DNA from: Sorghum bicolor
Lineage: Eukaryota > Streptophyta > Magnoliopsida > Poales > Poaceae
Assembly: GCF_000003195.3 (NCBI RefSeq)
Contig: NC_012873.2
Coordinates: forward strand, 16,047,202 to 16,111,201
DNA length: 64,000 nucleotides
Direction: 5' to 3'
The first letter of the stretch is position 1. Every line of letters begins with the position of its first letter. The position numbers and the translations under genes were made by a program. Below, piece by piece: positions 22,867 through 35,900 of this stretch. The notes beneath the pieces were generated by a model. It ran no database searches, was not told the origin of the DNA, and saw nothing but the letters and a program-made list of their open reading frames with translations.

Positions 22867-25800
22867 TTAATAATCAAGGTAGTAGTGACACCCTGAAGCC
22901 TTCTGCTCAGTGTCCTTTGTGGATCCTAGCTTGTTAATCCGAGGCCTGTGCGTTGTTGGATCTGTCCTAAAAGTGACATCTAGATGCTGTGGCACAGAGT
23001 AAGATTACAAGTTTCAAAAACATCTCATCAAGATCCTAATGAAATAAACTAGAATATTTTATACCTATAAATTCAACCTACATTTGTAAACTGTTAGTTG
23101 TCTAATTATTTCTAGGCTATTCAAATATCCAAGAATCTTTTGTGTATGCTAGCAAATGCTGGTAAGAAAGTTAAAGCTATCCTATATTTTTTTGTTACTA
23201 AGATGCTAGGCGTAAGGCAAACAGAACTTAACTGAAAGAAAGCGGTTCATCCCAGACACCAGCGGTTCAGGCACATTTGCAGTACAGTCAACAGAAGGTT
23301 TTCCCTCGAAAACAACAACCTTGTCGGCAAGGTATGTCGCCATGATAAAATCATGCTCAACAATAAAAGCTGTTTTCTTCTGATGAAGGATAAACCTTTT
23401 GATGACCTTTGCTGCAAGAAGGCGCTGCTCTGAATCAAGATGGGCACTTGGTTCATCGATGAGGTAAATATCAGCAGCCTGCAGATACCAACAAAAAAAA
23501 AACAGAGGAGCTTAAAAAACATCCATTGAATGGCTGATATGTTTATGCTGATTTATGTATTTTTTAGGAATATTAAGAACACTGACGTTATCGCAAGTAT
23601 GATATATTAATATCTATATCTATTTTTCCACATGAATATGATTCAAAATTTGAAATTCAAGTTGTTCTGCAAAAGGAAAAAGTTTGCGATGTAATACTAA
23701 GGAACTTCTGTACCAACAATATGATCTGAGGAAAGAACATAAGGGGCAATGCATTGTGTTTTTACCTTTCCGAGACAAAGACAAAGTGCAACCCTTTGTA
23801 GCTCCCCACCAGAAAAGTTTTTAACCTTCCTGTCCATGAGTTCTTCAATTTTCAGTGGTTTCATGACATCAGATCTGAACTGTGCATCGCTGCAAGATCC
23901 AGGTATTTTCCTGTGTAGAAGCTCTCTCACGGTAGCGCTAATTTTGGGTATCAATATCAGTTCCTGAGGCTTGTATGAGACAACATATGCAGGCATATCA
24001 ACTTCTTCATCACCCACTCTGTCTGGCTTCACTTGTCCTGCCTGATACACTCAGATGAAAATAATAATAAGAGCTGCATTACTAAAAATATGTTTTCAGT
24101 AGCTGGAGAAACATATATGAAGAACAAGGAGATATACCAGCATACGGATAAATGTTGTCTTCCCAGTACCATTTTCTCCGAGCAGTACAATTATTTGGGA
24201 ATCATTAAAGCTTCCTTTCATGACCGATAGCTTGAAGCCAGAACTTGTTTTTATCATGGTAGGATATTTGTAGCTTTGGTAAGTCTCACCCTCCGTTGTC
24301 TCTTCAGCAGACTCAGTAACCTGATAAGCCATCAGGTTTAGACCATTGAGCAAGTAAATAAGTTAGTTTTCAGAAGTGTCTAACCACAATTAATAGTACT
24401 TACTCTAAATGTAAGTTTCTCCTCACGGAAGCGCATATTTTCTGTTGGGATAAAGCCATTCAGGAAAATATTGATTCCTTCCCTAACTGAAAAGGGTAAA
24501 GTGACAACACCATATGCTCCTGGACTCCCATAAAGACAACATATGTAGTCTGACAAGTAGTCAAGAATGCTAAGATCATGCTCCACAACAATTACATAGC
24601 TGCAAAATTGGAGGAAAACGATTTATCAGATGCAGACTGAGTTAAATGTTTCAATTGACTTATGGTTCTTTCATGTAATTTTTTTCATTACTTCTTGGGC
24701 TGAAGTAATGAACGAATAACTTGTGCAGCTTTCAGCCTTTGTTTGACATCAAGATAGCAGGATGGCTCATCGAACATATAAACATCTACATCTTCCATAG
24801 CCCGAGCAGCTATTGCAAATCTCTGGAGCTCTCCACCAGATAGATCTGATATATTTCGGTCCATTATTTGATTCAGGTCAAGAAAATCACACAAAGTATC
24901 TTGGGCTTGTCTCTTGTCTATCTTATTAAGCTGGTTACCGACTGTCCCTTGAACAGATTTTGCAATATGCTCGACGAACTGAGGTTTAATAGTTGTCTGC
25001 CATTGAAACGCATTAGAGAGAACAAATATATCTATTCCTTATTACTACATGCAGCCATAAGCCCATAAGCCATGAGAAATACCAGAATGGTAGTGAATTT
25101 CAAAACATGATAACATGTGATAGCATTCTCTATAGCTATGCCAAATAAACATTGTACTATCATGTGGGCTAAGAATAAATCATGGTTGACAGACCAGCAA
25201 AAAACAGATACAGTAGAAAATTTAATGGAATTAAGAGAAAAATATTAAAAACACATATTACATTAACATCTTCCAAATTTTCTTGAGAACATCTACTGCA
25301 AAGTTTTAACAGATTCGGAACTGACTAAACAAACTTTTGATGTTAAGCCCATATCTGCTTAATTTAAAAGTACAAACAGTACACACTAGACAATAAAACG
25401 GAACAGCAGCTATCACTTATTTGGTAGGTCCTAACTGATGAGATATATATTAAAAAAAATTATAGTAGAAGTACCTTCATTTTGTCTTCCAAAAAACAGG
25501 TAAAGTATTTCTGAAGTTCTTTTCCATGGAAGTGCTTCAGTATGTCATCCCAATTTGGCGGATCCTGTATAGGTGGGAAGAGTCTTATAGCCTAAAATGA
25601 CTTTTTTTGCAGGGATATAGCCTAAAATGAATTCTACTGAAATGAATAAAAAAAATTGTTCTCTGTTTTCCTTACCATGAATTTACCCAAGTTAGGCTTC
25701 AACATTCCAGCCAGAATATTAAGTGCAGTTGACTTCCCAATACCGTTTGTCCCTACTAAGCCCAAAACTTTCCCAGGCCTTGGAACCGGCAGCCTACAGG

Positions 25801-27816
25801 AGATTAGGAAAGCTAAGACAAAATGTTTTGTATTTGAAAGGCATAGTGGCATTAAATATTCAAACACTATATCAAATTATAAATTTGGAAAAGGAAAAGG
25901 CCAGTGTGAGTTTGAAAGAAGGATATGGGGATGATGTTTACCTGTGAAGTTTGAAGGAATTTGGTCCATAGCGATGTGTGGTCTCCTTGTCAAGTTCCTT
26001 TGGCAAGTTTATAATTTGAATAGCATTAAATGGACACACCTGAAAATATACTAACACAAAGGGAGTTATATTATTAAGAAGATTACATATAAGCTTGGGT
26101 CAATACCTTAAAGATAATCAGAAAAGGAAAATGATCTAACCTTCACACAAATACCACATCCAACGCACAGATCCTCGGAAATTAAGGAGACTTTCGATGA
26201 CTGCGTAACTTCTATGCATTGACGCCCTATTAAGTATCAACGTAGATAACAAATCTCATATTAAGTTTTAATATATAAACAAGAGCAATATGAAATTCCT
26301 AATTATCACTCAGTAAATTAAATAGATGTCAGAGTAAAGCTAAACTATAACATATTAAAAAGAATATTGTTGTCAAAATTTAACTACATTGAAACCTATG
26401 ATAGGTTTACATTGTTAGATTTCTATATTGTTCTCAAAGTTTTTCCCTTTCTCTTATATTACTCCCACCATTCCAAATTGTAGGAAGTTTTGGATTTTCT
26501 AGGTGCATAAGTTTGTATGCATTTAAATATACACTATGTCTAGATACATAGTAAAATATATGTATCTAAAAAACTTGAAATGTCTTACAATTTAGAATAG
26601 AGGGAGCAGATTATAACTAATTACATATTGCATAATCGTGTTATTATGTGTTGGCATGCCACTAATATCAGGGCTACGTGTCTGATATTTAGAGGATTTC
26701 TATACCCCTCATTTACGAGAACTACATGGTGAATCTAGATATAAAATTTAACAAAACCATATGCAACCAGTGAGTGGCAAAGGTGCATTTGACCCATATC
26801 TCTCATATATAGGCAGGCTCACGTGGATTCTAGCTAATATCATCTCTGGTTTATTAAGAAATCTCCAGTTCACCATAAAGCTAAGGTTTGTTCAGCTGTT
26901 CAAGATATTGGTCCTTTTTATACTGGTCCCTAGATGCATGAATGGTAATGGTTGTTTCAACTATCAGAAAAATAATCATTTCGCAATGCCACAGACAATT
27001 TTCAATAAAAATTGCATTGCACATAAGCTATTTGATAAACAATGGTAATTGATGAACAGTAGACAGTGTCTTGATCAAAAAGAATATAGTCAAAATTTAA
27101 CTACATGTAGCTATGAGGATCGTGCGAGAAACACAATAGATCAAATACACTCCATTTGACGTGTGTTGGCCTGTTGGGAGATGAGATTAACTGTCACACC
27201 TGTGGCTGGAGATGTGATTATAACTCTCTGACGTGAGCTAGAGCAGAATGGACACAACGATTTTGATCTCAGTTTTAAGGAGGAAGGATTGTTCCTAGCC
27301 TCGATATGTTTAATTGGATAAAAATGTGTCTTAGCATGTCAATACAGGATCTAGCACTTGTATGCCCACACACACAGACTCACACACACACGACACCCAG
27401 CTGTGACTTTCTACGTCTTACACGAAATCGTTGGATCATCCATCAGACGGTGTGACAAAAACTCATCTATCATCAGAAGGTGTGACAAAAACTCATATGG
27501 ATCACAGTCCAATATTGGGATAGATAGATCGAGTGAATAACTTATATGGATTGGGATAGATTACAATCCAAACAAACAAGTCTTATTAACATGGATGAGC
27601 ACCCAGATTTCTGCCTCCAAAAATTCTGTCCTGCGATGCTTACCACGCTCGGAACCAGACACACACAGTCAATGGAATCAAATCGAGCATGCTTTGAGGA
27701 CCGTCAAACGTACCGGTGGCGTTGACGGGGCAGCGCCTGCGGCACTCCTGGCCGCACTTGCTGGGGCGGCAGCGGTCCTCCACCACCACCGCGATCCGGC
27801 TCGACCTGCCCGACAT
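22867..27816 (-). CDS. ABC transporter E family protein (RNase L inhibitor-like, ABCE/RLI)
   Basis: Soluble twin-ATPase with an Fe-S domain. ABCE proteins split post-termination ribosomes after stop-codon recognition. Exons: 27816-27714, 26226-26141, 26039-25942, 25793-25676, 25564-25475, 24996-24692, 24599-24404, 24320-24138, 24041-23766, 23478-23233, 22986-22867. These give 606 aa, the usual length. All eight cluster cysteines are present (16, 21, 25, 29, 55, 58, 61, 65). NBD1 has Walker [10 protein letters not shown] (about 110-118), signature LSGGELQRF (about 217) and Walker B VYMFDEP. NBD2 has GENGTGKT (about 380), signature FSGGELQRV and IYLIDEP. Odd points: DEPSCYLD and DEPSAHLD replace the usual DEPSSYLD and DEPSAYLD, and NBD2 has Phe for Leu in its signature. 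This looks like a diverged paralogue. All introns are GT-AG. Confidence 0.95.
26462..26606. mobile_element. Stowaway MITE in ABCE intron 1
   Basis: CTCCCACCATTCCAAATTGTA at the left pairs with TACAATTTAGAATAGAGGGAG at the right. TA lies on the left; CA on the right is a mutated TA. About 145 bp. Confidence 0.82.
26610..27710. other. Remainder of ABCE intron 1
   Basis: No coding signal was recognised. A short tandem, CATC[CA]...AGA[CA]GGTGTGACAAAAACTCAT, occurs at about 27437 and 27471. A CA-rich stretch lies near 27365. Confidence 0.5.
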
Positions 27817-28193
27817 CCTTCTCCCTGTGACGACACAACACGACCTCTGTTCTTGCCCCGGATTCGCGGGCCTGGGTCTGCTGGCTGCTTATCAATTCGA
27901 TGATGGGAGCCGGAGATCGAGTTTGTTTGCAGAATAATGGCGGCCGGGAGGTGGGGGGGCGTGGTGGCCTGGGATGGAACTCGATCGGGAACCCTAGCTA
28001 TTTGTGCAGTTAATTTAGCCCGCGTGCGAGCCCCGGCGTCGAAACGGAAGTGGGGCGCGGAGTTGGAATTGGCTTGGTCGCTGGTGCTGCCTTGGGGATC
28101 AAGTCGTGAGCGAAACTAGGTTTCCACAGCAATGGCGTCAGCAATTATGCAAGTGGCTTCTTGTCCGGATCCATCCAACGGGGAGTAGTTCCT

Positions 28194-28417
28194 AAACATG
28201 AAAACGGTCCGAAACGGTTAAAAACAGAATTACAATAGAAAACGAACGCGATCGGTATATATTTTAGCAATTAAAGAGTACAAAAAAGAATAAAAATAGT
28301 TGTGAAACCAACTAAAACTGACAAATTTTTATGTTTGATAAAATTCGAAAACGGTTTTATAATATAGAAAACGATATCATAATATAGAAAACGAAGTCGG
28401 TTGTTCCGTTTACATCC
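28194..28417. mobile_element. hAT-type MITE, 224 bp, 8-bp target duplication
   Basis: The ends AAACATGAAAACGG and CCGTTTACATCC are imperfect inverted repeats. Both flanks read TAGTTCCT (28186-28193 and 28418-28425). The interior repeats AATATAGAAAACGA twice. It is related in style to the element at 14857. Confidence 0.8.
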
Positions 28418-28429
28418 TAGTTCCTCTGC

Positions 28430-30660
28430 TGTACGCCGACAATGAGCCAGCGTAAGTGAGTCTAATTCAGGTATCGAAGTCGGGTAGTGTGGCCTGTCTA
28501 GTTATCTGAGCCAGGCAACACCATTCATTCCTAGGTCAACAAAAATGAATACAGTACTTCAGATTGTTGTTTGACCCAAACAGTTTACCTTCAGAGTGTC
28601 TTTACCTTAAGAGTGCTTGAGTGAATAAAAAAAAAGATTGCTTGAGTAGTACTTTTCTGGTTTGGATATCTCGAGTCGTGACATCCATGCGATTTTACTT
28701 ATGGGGTACAAAGAAAAAGCAAGAACCAACACCAACAATGAACGGAGGAAAATTAGACAGGAGAAAAATAGTCTTTTACTTTCTACCTAATGTTTTTTTT
28801 TTCGAACGACTTTCTACCTAATGTTGTTAGAGCTACAAACCAATAGAAGTGTAGGAAAAAGGTAGTGCCAGCGAAATATAGTCGCGTATGTCCAAGGTAG
28901 TAAGCATCAAGCTAGATGGTGACGCAAAACGAACACAAGAGTTTTTATCCAGTTTCGGCCGCCATAAGGGCGTAATGCCTACATCCTACGTCTAGTTTTG
29001 TATTGCTATATGATATGAGATATGAATTGGAGGGGTCCCTGCTCGCCGTATATTGTTTGAGGGGCAGGGTTAGAAATCTAGAAACTAATCCTAGTCGATT
29101 ACAATTGTCATATCAGCTGAGGATAAAAGCTTTCTATTCTAACTGATCAAGATCTTCCTTAATCAATAAGTAAAATCTATTGCCTTAGACAAGACACCGA
29201 CCAACATGGTGGGTCACACATGATTTTTTGGTGAGTTGGTCCATCCGGTCTGGGCTGGCCTATGTCGAGCCATGAGGGTATAGAGGTTTATACCTTCACT
29301 GACATCCATGTATTGTGATGCGACACGCCGTTTTAAGCTTCTTCGATCAGAGAGGCTTGAATTTTTATTGTTTCCGATCAGGAGGAACATTGCCTGAGCA
29401 ATTGCAACAGTATTCCGACTAGCGCGGACAATAGTCGACCACCATCGACGCCAAAGAAGCAGGCTGTCCAAAGAATGCATGGTGCTCTTGAGAAAAAAAG
29501 AAAAAGATTTTTTTCCCTAGTGAAATGTGCTCACTTTGTTTTCTGGGAAGAAAAAATCATGGTAACTTGTACATGTGCAATTTTAATAATCAGAAGCGTA
29601 GGGGTCGAGAAAGCAAGCACATTCACCACAAGGTGAAGTGTGTTCGCTTAATCCCCAAGCCTGGTAGTAGGTGTTGTAGATACGTGGTGTCAGGGTCTAA
29701 AAAGAAAGAATCCTCAACATGGTTGAAAATTTTGATCGTCATACGAGCGATACGACGGTAGGTGCATCGTATCAATGTAGTCCCAAAGCTTGCTGGAAGT
29801 TGAGGTATGAGCCATGTAGCAAGGTCAAAAAAAATGTCTTGAATCCTTGGAAAAATAGGTCGGGAGTTGACATGCCATGCCTTTTCTCAACTTGGTCCCT
29901 ACATATAAGTTGAGTCAACATCCAGTCAATATCTTGTATGGGACTAAAAATATTGCACATAATATTTAATATGAGCCTTAGAATTATTTGATTTAATTAT
30001 ATAATATATGGGCCTGGCCCACTTTAAATTTTCCAATCTCCAAATTCTAGGGCACATGTAAATATTTTCAAGTCCATATTTCTTTGATATACCAGAGTTT
30101 AAGCGGAGGCTATTAAGTTGAACATTCATCTAGAACACAGGTTACACTCAATCTCAACTGAACAATAGACTATGCCTTGAATTGACAATTTTGTACGAAT
30201 TGAGTATCACCAAAGTTCTTTTATGGTACTAGGATGCTACAAGCATCCCCTCTGTTTTGAAGGATATAAGTTACACTTCCATGCCTTTTATGAGTATCTA
30301 GAGATTACCCATATCTCATAGACTATGACTAGCAGTCAAACTCGGCGTTTTACTTCTAGGTCATTCTATAAGACAACATTCCTATTTAAATAAGCTACTT
30401 AGAATACATTAAGGAATTAACCATCCTGCCATACAACATAGGAGAAACAGTGAATCTTATAATGATTTGGACCTTAAAATAAGAGGTTTCTCTGTCAGTC
30501 AACCACTAGCTTGTTTTGTCATCCTACTTCATAGGATCTTTGATCACATAGGACAAGTTATCATAATGGAATGACCTCAAGAGGGTCTCAAGCCTATCTC
30601 CCTTGATGCACCATCTATCACACTGCATGATAGCCCCTTTGTAAATTGATCTATGTTGAC
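28430..30660. other. Intergenic, repeat-like, no gene recognised
   Basis: Several stretches look like transposon or LTR sequence. One is TTTTTATCCAGTTTCGGCCG near 28943, another GACCTCAAGAGGGTCTCAAG near 30573. No domain, LTR pair or terminal repeats could be defined. Short frames at 29214-29960 on both strands have no family motif. Confidence 0.45.
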
Positions 30661-30673
30661 GGTAGTTAACAAT

Positions 30674-31178
30674 CACCCTGGGCATTCGGTACTTCAGTTC
30701 TCATGGAAATTCGGTTCCTTGAAAAATAGGTACCAGTTGGTTCCTTCCAAAAATTGGTATCGACAAAATTCGATTTCAGTACTTTCTGTTCGGTTTCGAT
30801 ATTCACCAAAAAATACCAAACTGATCCCATGGACATGTAATAGCAGGATCAAAAGCTAATTTTAACATAATTTGAAAATGATTTCATAGAGAATAATAGT
30901 GCCAAATACATACATATACAAGTCCACAAAATTATATGAGTAGAGTACCATATATACAAAATATAATAGACTAAAATAGTGCTATTAATAATATAACTAT
31001 ATTCAAATTCATCACATTTTGGTAAATTAGGTTCCTGAGGTATAGTACCAAATTTACCTTAGTAAATTCAGTTCTGAAAATCAGGAACCAAACAAGGTAT
31101 CGAAAAATTCGGTTTTGGTACTTTCAGTTCGGTTTTCGGTATTTTTGGTTCGGTTCTCGCTATTTCGTGCCCAGGGTG
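30674..31178. mobile_element. Mutator-like MITE, 505 bp, about 10-bp target duplication
   Basis: The terminal inverted repeats CACCCTGGGCA and TGCCCAGGGTG (right end has GTGCCCAGGGTG) are flanked by AGTTAACAAT (30664-30673) and AGTTAACAAC (31179-31188). A 9-10-bp duplication points to the Mutator superfamily. The interior is rich in TTCGGT words, as in other elements of this type. No ORF of note. Confidence 0.8.
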
Positions 31179-31189
31179 AGTTAACAACC

Positions 31190-32990
31190 ATATTTAGTAG
31201 TCAATAAAACATGTATAAGGGCATAATTGTGATTATCAATAAAGGCTTGGGGTTTAAACTAACAAATTTCATAAGTTTTGGTGAATCTGTTATTTCTACA
31301 GGTATATCCAAAAAACCATCAAGGAGTACCTATTCATCAAAAGAAATCATGGAATTATACTGTGCCATATACATGGGAAGGTTCTAGAGCCGAAGCGGGA
31401 GGCAAAAGGCCACCATGTGGGGCCAACCGACCCTACATGCAGGCCGACCAGCCTGTGGGGCACTCCATCAGCCTCTCACTTGTTAAGGCTGTTCCCCACC
31501 AACTCCTAGATTATATCTATGTTGTTTCTTAAGTCCATTTGATCCAAGGGTTCATATTGCAAGCTTTGGGATATATAAGTAGACCTCAGCTCCCCCTGAG
31601 GGCATCATCATACCATCAAGTCATTTGAGAAGACAAACCCTAATCATCCTTAGAGCTCCTCCATATTTTAGGGCATAGCTAGTTACGTTAGGTCTAGAGT
31701 GAGGCAAGCAAGCTTCGCTTATCCTGACATTGTCAGGAGCATGGTTTGGTATATTTTTTGTATATCCATTATTTTTATATGCTTGATACAATTGTTATGA
31801 CAATGTTAGTATTCATATTATTCATGTTCTTGTTTGCAATGTTCATTGTCTACTTTGATTTTATATTTAGTATAGCTAGTTTATCATTATGTTTTTGCAT
31901 AAGTTCATATATCATTTACTCCAAAGTACATGGGATGGGTGGTTGGCATTATGTGAGCATGGTGCTTATATACTGTTTATCTGCAAATGCACTATATATT
32001 TTGGGTCATGTCACACCCGGCCCAATTTAGAATTTAGCATGTGGTGGCCCATGTGCATGTTATGAGATAATTGTGGAGGATTTAGTCCCACCTTGGCTAT
32101 TAAGGGTGGGTTAGACCAATATATAAGGCTTTTAGAATTCATCCCCACCATCCCTAGTTTAATCCTTTTATGTGAAGCGAGGATGAAAGTATAAGTGGGA
32201 TGGTGGTAGATGTGGTTCACTCTGCGTGCAGAGTGGATCTGAGCCATTTGGACTCCGGGGCATTACAGGTCATGTGATAGATTGTGGGTGTGACACTACT
32301 GTTGAGTCCTTTGTATACGAAGGAAGAGTGAACTTTGTTCTTAATCTTTCTGATGAAGTAATGCCCCTTATGCATGGATGTAAAGGTGATCTTAGCAATA
32401 ATTACTAGGTGTAATGGCACTAATTAATGTATGCTTTGACTTGTAATTAAAGAATGACTTAGGAATTATTCCTCTAATATTCTATCTAAGCATGCTAATG
32501 CTATAGATGGGAGTGCTCTGAGTGATTTATCATTATATATATATAATCCTATGACTTCTCCCTATTATGAGTACATTGCGTTTATTTCTCCATCAATACT
32601 ATGAGTTATCAATACATGTCCAATGCAACACCTTTTCTATGATAAAATATAAATAACGATACCTAAAATGCTATCAGGTAAAGTGCTACAATAGTATAAT
32701 TATCTGTGCGCTTGCAAATCCTTTTTATTTATATCTTTATATTCTTTATAGTCATATAAAATGATAAAAGAACTAATTAGTATTACTCTTATAGTAATGC
32801 TAAGTAGTGCCAACAAATATCTCTAGCTCCATCACTAAGGATGACAACCTAGTACAATACTAGAGGTGTGGGTAATTGATAGGTGGCTACTAAAACAAGT
32901 GACAAGTTAACTAATACCATCAACATTTCTGACACCATTGCTAAGGGTAGAACTAAAACCCTATTCTTAGTAACGATGCTAAGAAATACC
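31190..32990. other. Intergenic with LTR-like remnants
   Basis: 31380-31640 has a promoter-like layout (TATATAAGTAGACC near 31573) and a GGCCGACCAGCCTG tract recalling Ty3 LTR/leader sequences; a similar phrase occurs near 58200. TGTCACACCCGGCCCAA at about 32009 looks like an LTR start with no recognisable partner. 32790-32995 has a 35-bp direct repeat with AGTAATGCTAAG and CCAACAA. No gene. Confidence 0.4.
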
Positions 32991-32995
32991 AACAA

Positions 32996-35900
32996 GCATT
33001 TTTGGCATTTTTCTCTCAACAATCCCATTGGATTATGATGAGTATGTGAAAGGTCCTAATATGGCTAGAGGGGGGGTGAATAGCCTATTTAAAAATTCTA
33101 CAAACTCACTAGAGCAAGGCGTTAGTAAATAACAAAGGGAAGCCTTTTGCTCTAGTTCTAATTGAGGGTTTGCAAGCCACTTATCCAACAATTTTAGTTT
33201 ATAAGATCACTAGACACACAAGAGCTATGTCACTACAAGCTAAACTAGTAAACTAAGCTAATTACACTAATTTGTGTGAATGTAAATAAAGAGGATGTGA
33301 AGCTTTATATCATCGTGTAGGGGATGAACTAATCACCAAAACATGAACAATCAATTGCCGGGAGAATACCAATCAATCACAATTGAGACACTGATTTTTC
33401 TCCCGAGGTTCATGTGCTTGCTGGCACGCTAGTCCCCGTTATGTCGACCAACACTTGGTGGTCTGATGGCTAAGAGGTGTAACACAAACCTCGTTCTCAC
33501 TAGGACACCGCAGGACCTACCCACAAGTGAGGTAGCTCAATGACACGTGCAATCCACTAGAGTTGTCTTTGGTGCTCCGCCAGGGAAGACACAAGAACCC
33601 CTCACAATCATCAAAGGTGGCCAAGAACAATCGTCAACTCTTGCCACAAATCCACCGCTGCTCCAAGTTGTCTAGGTGGTAGCAACCACCAAGATATCAA
33701 GATTGTCAAAGTGCCAAGAGAGACACCCAAGAGACGACCACCAAGTATTTATAAGGTCCCCCTACAAATAGAGTCATTACCCTATGGAAAAGACCTCTGT
33801 CGGGGGCATCGGACGCGCTGATGCTAAGCGTCAAACGCAGCCCCAATGTTTGACGGCCCCCTAACAACACCGCTAGATCGTTGCCATGTGTCCTTAGTTA
33901 AAACATGACCTGTTGATTTTCAACGGTCACTTAAATGTTGAAGTTCACAGTTGAGGAGCGTTGGACACATCAGATGCTACGCACTGGACGCGCCACCTAG
34001 GCACTGGGCGCTACTTAAGGTGCATCAGACGCATCCGATGGTAGTCCACCGGACGCTCCTCAGTGTCCAACGAGCACTGTCGGACTGACTGCTCGTTACT
34101 CTGCTGATGTCACAAAGCACCGGACGCTAAAACAGTGTTCGCGCTACGTCCTATGCGAACCCATCAGATGCTCCAACACTCGGCACAGAAGAGCGACACT
34201 TAGCCACAACACACTATATGCTAGGCTAGTGTTTGACACCTCCGCGGCTAGCATCCGGTGAGGAACACTCCCATGACTTCTCTAAACTTTTCACCGACGC
34301 AATATAAAATATGAATTTCATTTTCTTAAAAGCACCGAATCGATAGACTGCTTAGCTAAGAATTCCCCTCTTTATAGTATGGCTATCTATCTTAAATATG
34401 ATCACACCCTCTATGGTGTCTTGATCACCAAAACTAAAACCCTAAGCAATATCTTTGCCTTGATCTTCATAGGGTTTTATTTTTCTCTTCTAAGTTGAAC
34501 ATTTAATGACCTTGTGGTCATTACCACCATCACTATGATCATTTGTTGCTCCACCACTTGGCATGCACCAACCTCATCTAAAACATACACTTAGCATAGA
34601 GGTTAGTACTTTAGGTTTCATCAATTATCTAAAACCAAACTAGGGCTTTCAGTATAACGATGTCCTCTCATAAATAATACCATGCTTCGTACAATACTCA
34701 GAAAACTCATTTGAGAAATATTCTCCCCAATGAACTGATCGCAAACATATAATTTTATTCTCAAGTTGGTTTTCTACTTTAGCTTTATAGATCAAAAGTA
34801 ATCAATGCTTTATCTTTTGATTTTAATAAATACACGTAGCAAAATCTAGTGCAATCATTTATAAAAGCCATGAAATACCATTTTTCACCTTTGGCCAACT
34901 CACCATTCATTTCGCACAGATTTGAATGAATTAGCTCTAATGTTGCCAAGTCTCTCACCGCATCAGCCTTGTAAGGCTTGTGATGTTGTTTCGATTCAAC
35001 ACATACATTTAGAACCTTTGACAAAATCAAATTTTAGGATTAAATGTAAACCAGCTAAGCGAGATATGACATAATCACGAATGACAAATATTCATATCAT
35101 TATCATGGCTCACATGGTTTATAGAATTAAAACAAATATCAGTCAAAGATAAGCGGAATAAGCCTACGCTCTTATAGCCTTTGCCAATAAAATCCGTACT
35201 TAGGAATTACACACTTATTTGACTCGAACATAAGTTTATAACCATTATGACATAGTAAAGAACCACTAATCAAATTCTTCCTTACTGAGGGGATATGGTA
35301 CACGTTCTTTAGTTGCACAACCTCTTGCACAACATCTTCCGAAGGAAGCTTCAGATAGACTATATCAACACCACGTATAGCCGCATGCACCCCGTTTCCC
35401 ATCGACAAGGAGGAAGTCCGTCCGACTTGATAAGAAGAAAATAAAGAAATATTAATACACACATGAATATTAGCACGTATGTCAAGCCACCAATCATGTG
35501 AATGATAAACTAAAAGAACTATAGGTAACAAATTACCATACCCTGATATTCCTCCATCAACTTCAATCATGTTTGCAGATTTCTTATTGGGCTTCCACTT
35601 GCCATTTAGGAAATCCTTAGCATAATGCCATGGCTTGCCACAAGTGAAACAATTTCCCTTTTCCTTTTTCTTCTTCTTCTCCTTCTTAAAAGGTGTAGTG
35701 CTCTTTTGTTTTAGATCTTGCTAGAATTTTTTCTTGTGGGAGTGTTGAGGATTTTTCTGTACCACATGAGCACTAGAACTTTCTTCAACAGTTTTCTTGT
35801 CACAAACGTCCTTTGCTCTTGCCTTCTCTTCAACATCAAAAGAGATAATAAGGTCGGCAATGCCAAACTCCTGTCTCTTATATTTTAGAGAAGTAGCAAA

